Assembly (NCBI GenBank): GCA_039819095.1 | Contig: JBCBSP010000008.1 | Location: 81,707 to 145,706, forward strand | Source: JBCBSP01 sp039819095 | Lineage (GTDB): Bacteria; Pseudomonadota; Alphaproteobacteria; Caulobacterales; Maricaulaceae | Reading direction: 5' to 3' | DNA length: 64,000 bases | Shown here: in pieces, positions 45,085-53,238 of the stretch | Position numbering within the stretch: the first letter of the stretch is position 1 | Layout of the letters: every line of letters starts with the position of its first letter | Notes under the pieces: generated by a model | What the model saw: the letters and a program-made list of their open reading frames with translations, nothing else | What the model was told of the DNA's origin: nothing | Databases searched by the model: none | Position numbers and translations under genes: made by a program

Positions 45085-46119
45085 CTAGGCCGATTCTGTC
45101 TCGGCCTGTTTTTCAGCAGACCCAATCGCCTGTTTGACGATCCGGTCCTTCTCCCGGGCGGCCAGCCAGGTCAACAGGCTGGGCTTGCGCGAACGGCTCA
45201 TCCGGCGCAGCAGCGTGTTCGGATCGGAGTTCGGGCGAGGACTGCGGTTATAGTGCCCGCGCAACGGTTCAGGCAGGGCGGAGATGGAATCAGGAAGCGG
45301 AATATCGTCCTTGAACGGGAAGTCGCTGGCGAAGCCGCCAATCCGGGCCAGCATGAAGCGTTCGCCGGTGGTATTGGGTGCGCGACCGTGCCAGCAATCG
45401 TTCAGGAACAGGTAGATATCGCCCATCTGCCCGGTCAGCTCGAACTTTTTCTTCCGCGCCCGCTCGCGAACCATGCGGTTCAGCATCGCGCCGCGATTAT
45501 GCTCCGGCGGCAGGTTGAGCAGGGATTTGTTCTGAAGATGCTCTTTGCGGGTCACATTGTTCTGGCCCAGCATCAGATCCCAGCGGGGATCCTGGCCGTC
45601 CCAATGCGTGCCCTTGATGACAGCCGTGCCGCCCACATCGCCGCGATCTTCCGGCATGTCGTCAAGGAAAATCCCGAAAGTGAACTCGCCCAGCGTGTCG
45701 CGGTGCCAGACATGCGGGATCTGGAAGTCATCGACATAATCGTTTGCGCCGGAGGCGCGGCGCGCCAGGTCCACGCGCAGGCGCAGATTGTCGCCGCAGA
45801 CATGGCGGATCCAGCGCTGGATCTCCGGATGGGCGAACATGTCGTTGACCAATCGGCAGAAGGCCGGTGACTGGCAGGACATGAACCAGGCCGTGTGCAT
45901 GAGCGGTACGAAGATCGAACGGAAGGGGGTGGTGCTGTCGACCGCCGGAATATCGCCTTCCGCTTCCCGACGCGCCTCATCGGCGTCGAGAATGGCCTTC
46001 ACCTCGGCGCGGGCCTCAAGCACGGCGTCGCGGTCGAGAAAGTTTTTCGCCACGAAGCAGCCGTCGCGCTCGGTGCGTTCAGCCAGATCCATCGGACCGG
46101 AATAGATCGCAGTGCTCAT
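45085..46119 (-). CDS. Fe(II)/2-oxoglutarate dioxygenase, phytanoyl-CoA hydroxylase family
   Basis: A 344-residue cupin-fold oxygenase expected to hydroxylate a small molecule using iron and 2-oxoglutarate. The metal triad is visible: His and Asp in HVWHRDTLGEF and the distal His in NDCWHGRAPNTTGERFMLARIG, with the Arg that binds the 2-oxoglutarate carboxylate. The C-terminal 60 residues are basic (LLRRMSRSRKPSLLTWLAAREK). The start at 46119 is preferred since GAGGG lies 7 nt upstream; an ATG two codons earlier is too close to it. In a glycan cluster the likely substrate is a sugar or lipid carrier, not phytanoyl-CoA. Confidence 0.85.
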   Translation of the reverse strand: MSTAIYSGPMDLAERTERDGCFVAKNFLDRDAVLEARAEVKAILDADEARREAEGDIPAVDSTTPFRSIFVPLMHTAWFMSCQSPAFCRLVNDMFAHPEIQRWIRHVCGDNLRLRVDLARRASGANDYVDDFQIPHVWHRDTLGEFTFGIFLDDMPEDRGDVGGTAVIKGTHWDGQDPRWDLMLGQNNVTRKEHLQNKSLLNLPPEHNRGAMLNRMVRERARKKKFELTGQMGDIYLFLNDCWHGRAPNTTGERFMLARIGGFASDFPFKDDIPLPDSISALPEPLRGHYNRSPRPNSDPNTLLRRMSRSRKPSLLTWLAAREKDRIVKQAIGSAEKQAETESA

Positions 46120-46174
46120 GGTCATCCCTCATCAATGCCGTCGCGCGCAGCCCTGCGCGCGACCGGCTCCTATC

Positions 46175-49100
46175 CTATTCGGCCGCCGCCGGGGCGTCGT
46201 GACCGCCGCGGGCGAAAACTTCGCGCAGCTCGTTGATCCGGGCGATGGTCCGCTCGGCGTTGTCCTTACGCAGATAGCCTTCATTCTCCTGAGCGAACGC
46301 TTCGGCTTCACCGGCCAGCCGCTCACGCGCAGCCGCATCCGTCATCAGCGCGCGCGCAGCCTCAAGCAATTCCTCATCGGAATGAACCTCCCAGCCGATC
46401 CTCTTTTCGCGCAACATGATCCGAGCGGCGACCTCGCCGCCGAAGCGTGCGGAAATCACCGGCTTGCCCATCAGATGCGCGTCAAGGCCGATATTAGAAT
46501 AGCACTGGACCACCAGCGATGACAGATTGATCATCTCCACCGCGTCCTCGCCCTTGAACACGATGCTGCGGTCTGCAAGCCCGGCCTCGTCCAGGATTGT
46601 CCGGTAGACCGGCATGTTCTGCGGGCTCTCATGGGGGTGGAGCTTCACCGCGATATGGATGTCGGCCTGGTCCTGAGCCATCTCGGCGATCTGGGTGACC
46701 AGCCGCGTTGAAACCGCCAGATTGGCGTTTTGCGTAAAGATCGTCACCAGGCGCGCGTCGTCGGACGCGCCCAGCGTTGCGCGAAGCGCATCGTTGACCG
46801 GGCGCTGCAACCGCTCCTGATAATCAAACAGAGGCCCGCTCACCTCAAGCTGGCCGGGGCGCAGACCGCAATAATCGACATACATCTGCTTGTACCAGGG
46901 GTCGTACATAAACACCCAGTCGGCCCGGGGCGCGCGGTAGCGCGGATGATCGGTGAAGGCCAGAATCAGGAAGTCGAAAACCGGAATGCCGGCCGCCTTG
47001 GCGGCATGGCTGGCGGTGCGTGCTTCCAGATGCTGGTTGGGGCCTGTCAGAAGATGGGTTGGCGGTGCGATCTCGAACTGGTTTTTAAAATGGCTCGCCA
47101 TCTCCAGTATGACGGGCAGGCGGGTGTTCACCGCGCCGATGATCCGGCTGATCAAGGCACGGCCCTGGTCGCGCCAACGGCTATCGATACGCCGATCAAG
47201 ACAGGCTGCAAGCGCCGCAGCGAAGTCCGGCGCCCAACTCGCCGTCACGCCCGGCGCGCGCGAAAAGCGGATCTGCTTGAGCCGGTTGATCTGCCCGTCC
47301 TCGAAGAAACCGCCCTCTTCGACAAAGCCGTTCAGCGCCGTATTGGCGTTGGAAGTAAGCAGCTGGACATCGCTGTGCTTCAGCGTCTCCTTGCAGACGC
47401 TGACATAGCTGTCGAAATAACCGTTGATGTGCTGGAAGAGCGCCAGCGCATAAGGGCGTTTCAGCGGTGTGAAGCGCGCCCGGTTGGTGGCGTTAACCGA
47501 CGCCATCCAGCGATCAAATCCGCCGCGCCACAGTTCAGGACGTGCTCTGACGACCGGCGGTGTGTACCGGCCCACATCCTCGCCTCCGAGCGCGCGTGCG
47601 CACAGGCCCACCAAGGCATCGGGAGCCGAGGCTTCAGCCAGCGAGACAAAGACATTCTCGCCTCCAACCGTCTCCGCCGCCGGCTTCAGATAATTGCTGA
47701 GGAGCGCGCCGTCATTCATCAGGAAGATGACGCGATCATACTCGCCGGCTTCACTCAGCGCGCGGTCGAGAGCCTCGAAATTGCAGACCTCATTGTAGAT
47801 TATGAGAAAGAGGCCCGCCGAAAGGGTCTCGATATACTCCGACCAGGGCGCGGTGGCGGGTGCGGCGGCGAACATGTCCTGCATCTCGCCGATCGCCCAC
47901 CGGGTCAGCCAGTCTGCTTGCTGGCCGAGTTCCATATCGTCGGTCGAGTACATCCGGATGACGTCGGAGAACTGCTTGACGGTGATCTCAGCCGGATAAC
48001 GCTGACGATCAGTCGCCGGGACCGGCAAGCAGACCATGTTCGGGCTTAGCCCTTCAAGGCGGCGCAGTTGACGCGTGCTGGCGTTTTGTTCCACAAGCAC
48101 AAGCGTGCGGCTTTCTGGATCGACCGCGTCGAGCGTCTTATAGGTGTCCTCTGCGTCGCTCGACGTCAGACTGTCGATTGAGATGAGCGCATTATCGCGC
48201 AGGGCCCGGTTCGCTTCTGCGATGATCGTCGCTGCATCGGTGTCGCTACGGTCAATGCCGTCCATCCACATCCGGGTGTGCTCGATACGCCCGGCCAGTA
48301 CGCCGAGACATGCCGCCGCAAGGCGCACCCGAGGCGACTTCATGGCGCTCTCAGCCTGGACCAGCACCGCGCTAAGCTCGGCCAGTCGGCTGCAGCCGAA
48401 AGCGTCATGGCGCAGCTCGTCCAGGGATAGAAGCTCCAGCTCACGGTCCGCGTAAGCGCGCGCGAACAAGGCCGCGCCCTGCGCTGCGCCATGGGGTGCG
48501 TCGAGCGCCGATTCAATATCCGCCCAAGCCTGGCGCGTATCCGGTTGCGGTCCGTCAAACAGGAGCGCGCGGGCGCGGGCCTTCAGGGCGACCTCATCAT
48601 TGGAAAGCTTGGCGAGCTCTTCGATCGTCAGGTTGTTTTCAAAGCACGATTGCAGCTGCCTCAGCGCGTCGCCAGAGTCGGATTGAAGCGCGGCGATGAT
48701 CGAAACGCGCTCTGCGAGACTCTCTTCAATCGCGCCGCCGTGTTCCAGCGTGTCCAGAACAGCAGCCACGGCCTGGCCGGCATCACCGGACAGCACGCGG
48801 CGCTCGAAAGCACGCGCCGGCGCCGAACGCGCGCCGACCCAGCCCTGAGTGCGAAGCGCGCGCTTTGAACTCTTCGGCGCACGGGCTGTGCGTGGCTTCG
48901 ACGACGCACCCGCATCGGCTCGCGTGAGAACGCGGGAAATTTGCGCCTCGGCCTCTTCCAGCATGCGGGCGAGTTCAGCCTCTTCACGCTGTTCAGCGCT
49001 CATCTGGGAGGCGCTCAACTTCTTGATCGCTGGCGGCGCCGCAAGCGCCTTGCGTTCCGGCGCAGGTTTGGGCGGCGTCAGCACCGCGAGGGCGGGTGCT

Positions 49101-50101
49101 GGAGACGCGGCCTTGGTCAATGCAGCGAGATCGGCTTGTGAAGGGATGTCGATCAGCCGGGCCTCTTGTGCGGTCGCAAGCTCGGCGGCGGCGGTGTCAT
49201 TCGCATCGCGAATGCGTCTGAGAAGGGAGCTCGTATCCACCAGAACAGGGAGCGGCGCTTCCAGAAAGGCGCGGCTTTTCACCAGCGTCGAGAGGAGCCC
49301 GCGATTGGCGAGCAGGTTCGCGAGCCGCGAAACCGCAGGCGTTGAGTACGCGTAGCGGCGCTCATAGCGCGCAAGATTGCGCACCAGGGCGGGCCTTGAA
49401 AAAACCGATGCGGACTGAATGCGGCGGCGAGCCAGCCAGGCTCCCGCAGGACGCAGAAAGCCGAGCAAATGCTCCAACGGGCCAGCGAGTGGGGCGTAGA
49501 TCAATCCGCTCGTCACCGCGACGCTGTTGCGGGCGGCCAACGCGGTGTTCGCCATCAGGCGCCCGACTGGTTTGCGCACAGGCGGTTTGGCGTTAAGGGA
49601 GGCCGCTTCACGCGCGGACGCAGTGTAGTGGGCCAGCGTGTCCTGATCGAGAACACGCAGAATGCGGGTGGCCTGGCGCGCGCTGGCGTTGCGGTCCAGC
49701 TGGGCGCGAACCGGCGCGTGGGCATGCAATCGCCGCAGCAGTGCTGTGATTTCGACACGTGAGACCGGCGTGAGCGCACGGACCCAGTCGCTCGTTACAA
49801 TGCGTGCGGCGGCGGCGTGATCCACCCAGAGCCCGGCCAGCCGGGCGATGGCGTCCGGATTGGCCCCGAATACACGCTCATATTCGACGAGCACCGGCTC
49901 CAGCCGGGTGAAATCATCGGTCTCCAGACAGAGCGCAATACGGCGCAGCAGCGTCGTGCAACGGAGCCGGCGGCGCCTGTCCAGGGCCTGTGCCGGCTGA
50001 TCGGAGCCCTTGACCACCCATCCGATCAAACCGAGTGCGGCGTGACCGGCGGGCGGAAAAAGGTGGGCCGCCCTGAAGAGTATTTCAGTCGGGCTGCGCA
50101 T
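46175..50101 (-). CDS. Giant 1308-residue protein with GT-B-like C-terminal half
   Basis: No signal peptide or sure membrane helix was seen. Residues 1 to about 330 are helix-rich; about 330-430 are Ala/Pro/Lys-rich and low in complexity (linker); 430-700 again helix-rich. From about 760 a conserved-looking enzyme region begins (FLIIYNEVCNFEALDRAL and VIFLMNDGALLSNYL). The end resembles capsule glycosyltransferases of GT-B fold: LLTGPNQHLEARTASHAAKA, LEVSGPLFDYQERL, VKLHPHESPQNM (His1155) and SSLVVQCYSNIGLDAHLMGKPV. It could polymerise or transfer a sugar, with the N-terminal part acting as a scaffold. Product and acceptor are unknown. Confidence 0.7.
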   Translation of the reverse strand: MRSPTEILFRAAHLFPPAGHAALGLIGWVVKGSDQPAQALDRRRRLRCTTLLRRIALCLETDDFTRLEPVLVEYERVFGANPDAIARLAGLWVDHAAAARIVTSDWVRALTPVSRVEITALLRRLHAHAPVRAQLDRNASARQATRILRVLDQDTLAHYTASAREAASLNAKPPVRKPVGRLMANTALAARNSVAVTSGLIYAPLAGPLEHLLGFLRPAGAWLARRRIQSASVFSRPALVRNLARYERRYAYSTPAVSRLANLLANRGLLSTLVKSRAFLEAPLPVLVDTSSLLRRIRDANDTAAAELATAQEARLIDIPSQADLAALTKAASPAPALAVLTPPKPAPERKALAAPPAIKKLSASQMSAEQREEAELARMLEEAEAQISRVLTRADAGASSKPRTARAPKSSKRALRTQGWVGARSAPARAFERRVLSGDAGQAVAAVLDTLEHGGAIEESLAERVSIIAALQSDSGDALRQLQSCFENNLTIEELAKLSNDEVALKARARALLFDGPQPDTRQAWADIESALDAPHGAAQGAALFARAYADRELELLSLDELRHDAFGCSRLAELSAVLVQAESAMKSPRVRLAAACLGVLAGRIEHTRMWMDGIDRSDTDAATIIAEANRALRDNALISIDSLTSSDAEDTYKTLDAVDPESRTLVLVEQNASTRQLRRLEGLSPNMVCLPVPATDRQRYPAEITVKQFSDVIRMYSTDDMELGQQADWLTRWAIGEMQDMFAAAPATAPWSEYIETLSAGLFLIIYNEVCNFEALDRALSEAGEYDRVIFLMNDGALLSNYLKPAAETVGGENVFVSLAEASAPDALVGLCARALGGEDVGRYTPPVVRARPELWRGGFDRWMASVNATNRARFTPLKRPYALALFQHINGYFDSYVSVCKETLKHSDVQLLTSNANTALNGFVEEGGFFEDGQINRLKQIRFSRAPGVTASWAPDFAAALAACLDRRIDSRWRDQGRALISRIIGAVNTRLPVILEMASHFKNQFEIAPPTHLLTGPNQHLEARTASHAAKAAGIPVFDFLILAFTDHPRYRAPRADWVFMYDPWYKQMYVDYCGLRPGQLEVSGPLFDYQERLQRPVNDALRATLGASDDARLVTIFTQNANLAVSTRLVTQIAEMAQDQADIHIAVKLHPHESPQNMPVYRTILDEAGLADRSIVFKGEDAVEMINLSSLVVQCYSNIGLDAHLMGKPVISARFGGEVAARIMLREKRIGWEVHSDEELLEAARALMTDAAARERLAGEAEAFAQENEGYLRKDNAERTIARINELREVFARGGHDAPAAAE

Positions 50102-50156
50102 GACGTAGCTTTCCCGGCGTCAGACCAGATCGCTCCGGAGTCACGCTGGGAGGTCT

Positions 50157-50342
50157 TTAGTCCTTGCTCGCTTTGGCGCGCGCATTGAGCCGGCGCAGTT
50201 CGGCGCTCAGCTCGTTGAGCTTGGTGCGTGCATGCAGGGCGCGCAAATTGGCTTCCACGACGCGCGCGCGCGCTTCAGCGAGATCCGCTTCCACGCTGGC
50301 GGCTTCAAGATCTTCACGAAGTTGGTCAACATTCTTAGCCAT
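50157..50342 (-). CDS. Small coiled-coil protein, unknown function
   Basis: A 61-residue, highly charged, helical protein with heptad-like spacing (LREDLEAASVEADLAEARA and LNELSAELRRLNARAK). The start at 50342 follows GGGGGTG at a good distance; 21 further codons upstream are open but unsupported. It sits in the same direction between two large glycan-type genes, 55 nt before the 1308-residue one. A TATACT -10-like box lies 31 nt upstream of its start (50373-50378, minus strand). It may be a small structural partner. Confidence 0.55.
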   Translation of the reverse strand: MAKNVDQLREDLEAASVEADLAEARARVVEANLRALHARTKLNELSAELRRLNARAKASKD

Positions 50343-50372
50343 TGGGTCACCCCCGCTTTGAACCGGCAAGGC

Positions 50373-50378
50373 AGTATA
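50373..50378 (-). promoter_or_regulatory. -10-like box before the small coiled-coil gene
   Basis: TATACT on the minus strand matches the -10 consensus at five of six positions. No convincing -35 box lies 16-18 nt upstream. The gap 50343-50514 is otherwise featureless and richer in A/T than the genes. Confidence 0.3.
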
Positions 50379-50514
50379 GCACGCCGCTTGCACCCTTGAG
50401 TTCACATCCCGTGCGGCGCAAGGGGGCTACTACGGAAAACTCGTCTTCAAAGCAACGAGATAATTGAGGAAAAATCCAAGCAGGCGGACATTTTGATCGA
50501 GTGTGGCTTTTCGT

Positions 50515-52455
50515 CTAAGGCTCGACTGCGGCGATGCCGGTCAAAACCTCGCTGAATGGAGAATCGAATGTGACCGGAGGTAAGTCTTCGCGTGTCAGCG
50601 CCAGCGCCATTCGACGCGCTGCGAGCCCGGTGCGGTCGCCGGCGAGGTCTTCCAGAAACGCGCCGCGGGCCTTCAGCATCGCTTCGGGAATGAAGCCGGG
50701 CTCCATGATGGTTGATTGGGTCAGGGTTTTCAGATGCGCTTCTGATTCAGCGGTAAAGCCGAGCTCGGCGCCCTTGTAGGAAAGTGGTTGGCGGAATTCG
50801 CCGCCAAACCCGATCTCGACCAGATCCTTGTCATGGATCGCAGCTTCCACCGCTGCCGAGCGCCGGTCGGTGATGACCAGGTCGCAGCCTGCAATGAGGT
50901 TGTCGCCTTCGGAGGTTCGAAAGGCGACATGCTCCCACTTTCTGCCTTTGGCCAGTTTCTCCAGCTTCTCAAATCCGACCGAGCGACGCGGATGGGCGCG
51001 GATGATCGTCTTGATCGCTCCGCCCTGTTCGTGCGTCCAGCGCAGATAGCGGGCAAGCCAGGCGTCCTCGAAGGCGGGGTCTGAGCGGTTCAGCGAGATC
51101 ACGACAATCCGATCGTCAGGCGCGGCTCGGAATTCGTCATTGATGGTCTGTCGCGCGGCTTCCGGATCAATCTGTGCGGCGCGGTCAAACCGGGGGCTTC
51201 CGGTGATCGATATGGCGCCTGCGGCCAGCGGGTTTCGCGTCCGCAGCACGTCGCGGACCTGATCGCCATAGCCCAGAAGCCGGGCTGGAGCGACGAAGGG
51301 CATGTCGGTTCGGCGTTCGGTGACGGCTGTAGAGAAGGCGTAGAACGCCTCGCTTCGTCCGACCGTGGCCGAGCAAACCAGATGCGCCGCGGGCGAGGCA
51401 TAGGGCGGCACGTTCAGATACACCGAGCGCGGTCGGCAATATCCCAGCGCCAGATTGACCGCAGCCAGGGTTCGCAGGAGTCCCTCCACCGAGCGGGTGA
51501 GCGCCGCCCGATCGATGGCGAAGAAGGCCGGGCTGAGGCTGCTGGCGCGTCGACGCCAGCTGTATTTCTGCAGAAGGATCGCAGCGATCGCATCCACGAC
51601 CGGCTCGGTCACGGCCTCGGCGGCTTTCATGTCCGCAGTCGGATCGACCGCCATAATGTGATCATCGCTCAGCGCCGGCTTGTACATCCGGGCCCCGGGC
51701 CGGCCTGCTGCGAGTACCGAACAGGTTGTGTCCTGGCTCTGCAACGCCTCGACCAGCGGCTCAGTCGTATAGGTCAGGAAGGTCTGGTCGGACAGGTGGG
51801 CGATCAGGACCTCGGCCGGTTTGGGGCGAGGCGTGGACTGGATGACCTGTTTGAGCGCAGGCAAGCGCAATTGTTTCAGCGCGCCGGCGGCTTCGCGCGG
51901 GTCTTCGTTGAACGCCATGATGCGTTCGAAATCCAGCTGGATTGAGTCGATCGAAAGCGGATGCAGCCGGCTCTGACGGATTTCCCCCGCCGCGATCAGA
52001 TCGCCGAACTCGCCATCCAGCAGTCGAGCCAGAATGGCGCGCTCAGTCGCCCCGATGCCGGGCATGAGAACAACAAGCTTGCGAACGCCGCGCTCGCGCA
52101 ACAGCTTGAGCGCCGCCACGATCCAGAACTCCCGCTCGATATGCCGACGCAGCGACAGCGCGAAGGCGCCGCCGACATCGACCGCATTGACGCGAACCGC
52201 GTCAAGGGCCAGGCCGAAGCGTGAGGTTTCCGTCAGTGCTGCATCATTGATGGTGGCGTGATCTTCATCGCCAAGCCGACGCACGTCCACCAGTGAACGG
52301 ACCGATCCGCCTGAATGACGGCGCGCATAGGCCTCAAGAGGCCCGCCGAACGTCGCGCAGAGCACTTCTCGCGAGCCGGAGAAGATCATGTCCGCAAAGC
52401 CGTCCGGGTCGGCGCCAAGCTCGGTCTTTGGAACATTGATCACGGTGATCTGCAT
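50515..52455 (-). CDS. GT-B-like surface carbohydrate biosynthesis protein
   Basis: A 646-residue cytoplasmic protein without membrane helices. Residues 1 to about 210 form a Rossmann-like N-terminal region (KLVVLMPGIGATERAIL). From about 215 (EVLIAHLSDQTFLTY) a second unit starts, and the C-terminal unit has SITGSPRFDRAAQI, TIIRAHPRRSVGF (His488) and CDLVITDRRSAAVEAAIHDKDLVEIGFGG. The order SGP/TGS, HPR/HPH, then an S-rich loop is shared with the proteins at 41811 and 46175, so the three are probably related glycosyltransferase-like enzymes. The donor cannot be read from the sequence. Confidence 0.65.
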   Translation of the reverse strand: MQITVINVPKTELGADPDGFADMIFSGSREVLCATFGGPLEAYARRHSGGSVRSLVDVRRLGDEDHATINDAALTETSRFGLALDAVRVNAVDVGGAFALSLRRHIEREFWIVAALKLLRERGVRKLVVLMPGIGATERAILARLLDGEFGDLIAAGEIRQSRLHPLSIDSIQLDFERIMAFNEDPREAAGALKQLRLPALKQVIQSTPRPKPAEVLIAHLSDQTFLTYTTEPLVEALQSQDTTCSVLAAGRPGARMYKPALSDDHIMAVDPTADMKAAEAVTEPVVDAIAAILLQKYSWRRRASSLSPAFFAIDRAALTRSVEGLLRTLAAVNLALGYCRPRSVYLNVPPYASPAAHLVCSATVGRSEAFYAFSTAVTERRTDMPFVAPARLLGYGDQVRDVLRTRNPLAAGAISITGSPRFDRAAQIDPEAARQTINDEFRAAPDDRIVVISLNRSDPAFEDAWLARYLRWTHEQGGAIKTIIRAHPRRSVGFEKLEKLAKGRKWEHVAFRTSEGDNLIAGCDLVITDRRSAAVEAAIHDKDLVEIGFGGEFRQPLSYKGAELGFTAESEAHLKTLTQSTIMEPGFIPEAMLKARGAFLEDLAGDRTGLAARRMALALTREDLPPVTFDSPFSEVLTGIAAVEP

Positions 52456-52487
52456 GCTTGCTACTCTCTAGTGTGGTGCAGAGATAC

Positions 52488-52503
52488 CGGTTGCGAGCAA
52501 CCG
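52488..52503. promoter_or_regulatory. 16-bp near-perfect palindrome upstream of the 646-residue gene
   Basis: CGGTTGC (52488-52494), two bases, then GCAACCG (52497-52503). It lies 33 nt before the start of the minus-strand gene at 52455, in a position suited to an operator or a transcription start. The regulator is unknown. Confidence 0.4.
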
Positions 52504-52569
52504 ACTCGGCCAAGGCGCGTATTGGGAAAATCTAACGCCTCCGTGTCGCTTCGCCCTCATGAATTACAG

Positions 52570-53238
52570 TCAAGCTTTACCGTTCGTGACGCAGGCGGGA
52601 ACGCCGAGTGCGACCGCGCCGTCCGGTACATCGCCGACCGCCACCGCTCCGGCGCCGAGCGTCGCGCCCCGCCCGATCCGCACACCCTGACGGCAGACCG
52701 CGCCGACCCCGACCAGCGCCGCCTCGCCGACGCTCACATCGCCCGATAGGGTGGCGCCGGGCGCGATATGGGCGTGTGCGCCGATGCAGCAATCATGATC
52801 GACGCCAGCGCGGGTATTGATGATGGCATTGTCGCCAATCTGAGACCCGGTATTGATCACCGCCCCAGGCATGACGGCGCAGCCCGCGCCAAAGCTAACC
52901 TGTGACGCGACGATCGCGTCGGGATGCCGGGCGGTGAACGGGCTTAGCCCCGTCGCGGCTGTTCGGTTGAAGAGCTGGCTGCGCAGCGCCGTCCCACCGC
53001 GCACCGTGCCCAGCCCGATAATGAAGTGATCGGCCCGCCCCTCGCGCTGTAACGCGTCGAGTACGCCGTCATCGCCCAGCACCGGCGCGCCGAGCCATTG
53101 CGTTCCGGCCTTGGCCGGATCCGAATCGACATAGCCGGCCACGGTGCAATCGGATCCCGCCTTCGCCATGGCCTGGATAATGTCCGCGATCACCCGGGCG
53201 TGCCCGCCTGCGCCGATGATGACGATACGTGCCGTCAT
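52570..53238 (-). CDS. legH: NeuD/PglD-type sugar acetyltransferase (LegH-like)
   Basis: A 222-residue hexapeptide-repeat acyltransferase. A small Rossmann domain (IVIIGAGGHARVIADIIQAM) precedes left-handed beta-helix repeats from about 100 (DAIVASQVSFGAGCAVMPGAVINTGSQIG) with the conserved His in VDHDCCIGAHAHIAPG. In legionaminic acid pathways this fold N-acetylates the 4-amino group of the UDP- or GDP-linked diamino sugar; in sialic acid loci it O-acetylates. The position after legG, with a 4-nt ATGA overlap, supports the LegH role. Confidence 0.85.
   Translation of the reverse strand: MTARIVIIGAGGHARVIADIIQAMAKAGSDCTVAGYVDSDPAKAGTQWLGAPVLGDDGVLDALQREGRADHFIIGLGTVRGGTALRSQLFNRTAATGLSPFTARHPDAIVASQVSFGAGCAVMPGAVINTGSQIGDNAIINTRAGVDHDCCIGAHAHIAPGATLSGDVSVGEAALVGVGAVCRQGVRIGRGATLGAGAVAVGDVPDGAVALGVPACVTNGKA

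Noticed and set aside
43314..45125. Functional ABC transporter ATPase
   Set aside because: Although the membrane domain fits, no Walker A Lys, signature, Walker B acidic pair or His-loop could be found, so it is not called as an active exporter.
46730..48049. 439-codon plus-strand frame opposite the 1308-residue protein
   Set aside because: Shadow frame composition and no ribosome-binding site; the minus frame is open for 1308 codons and carries GT-like motifs.
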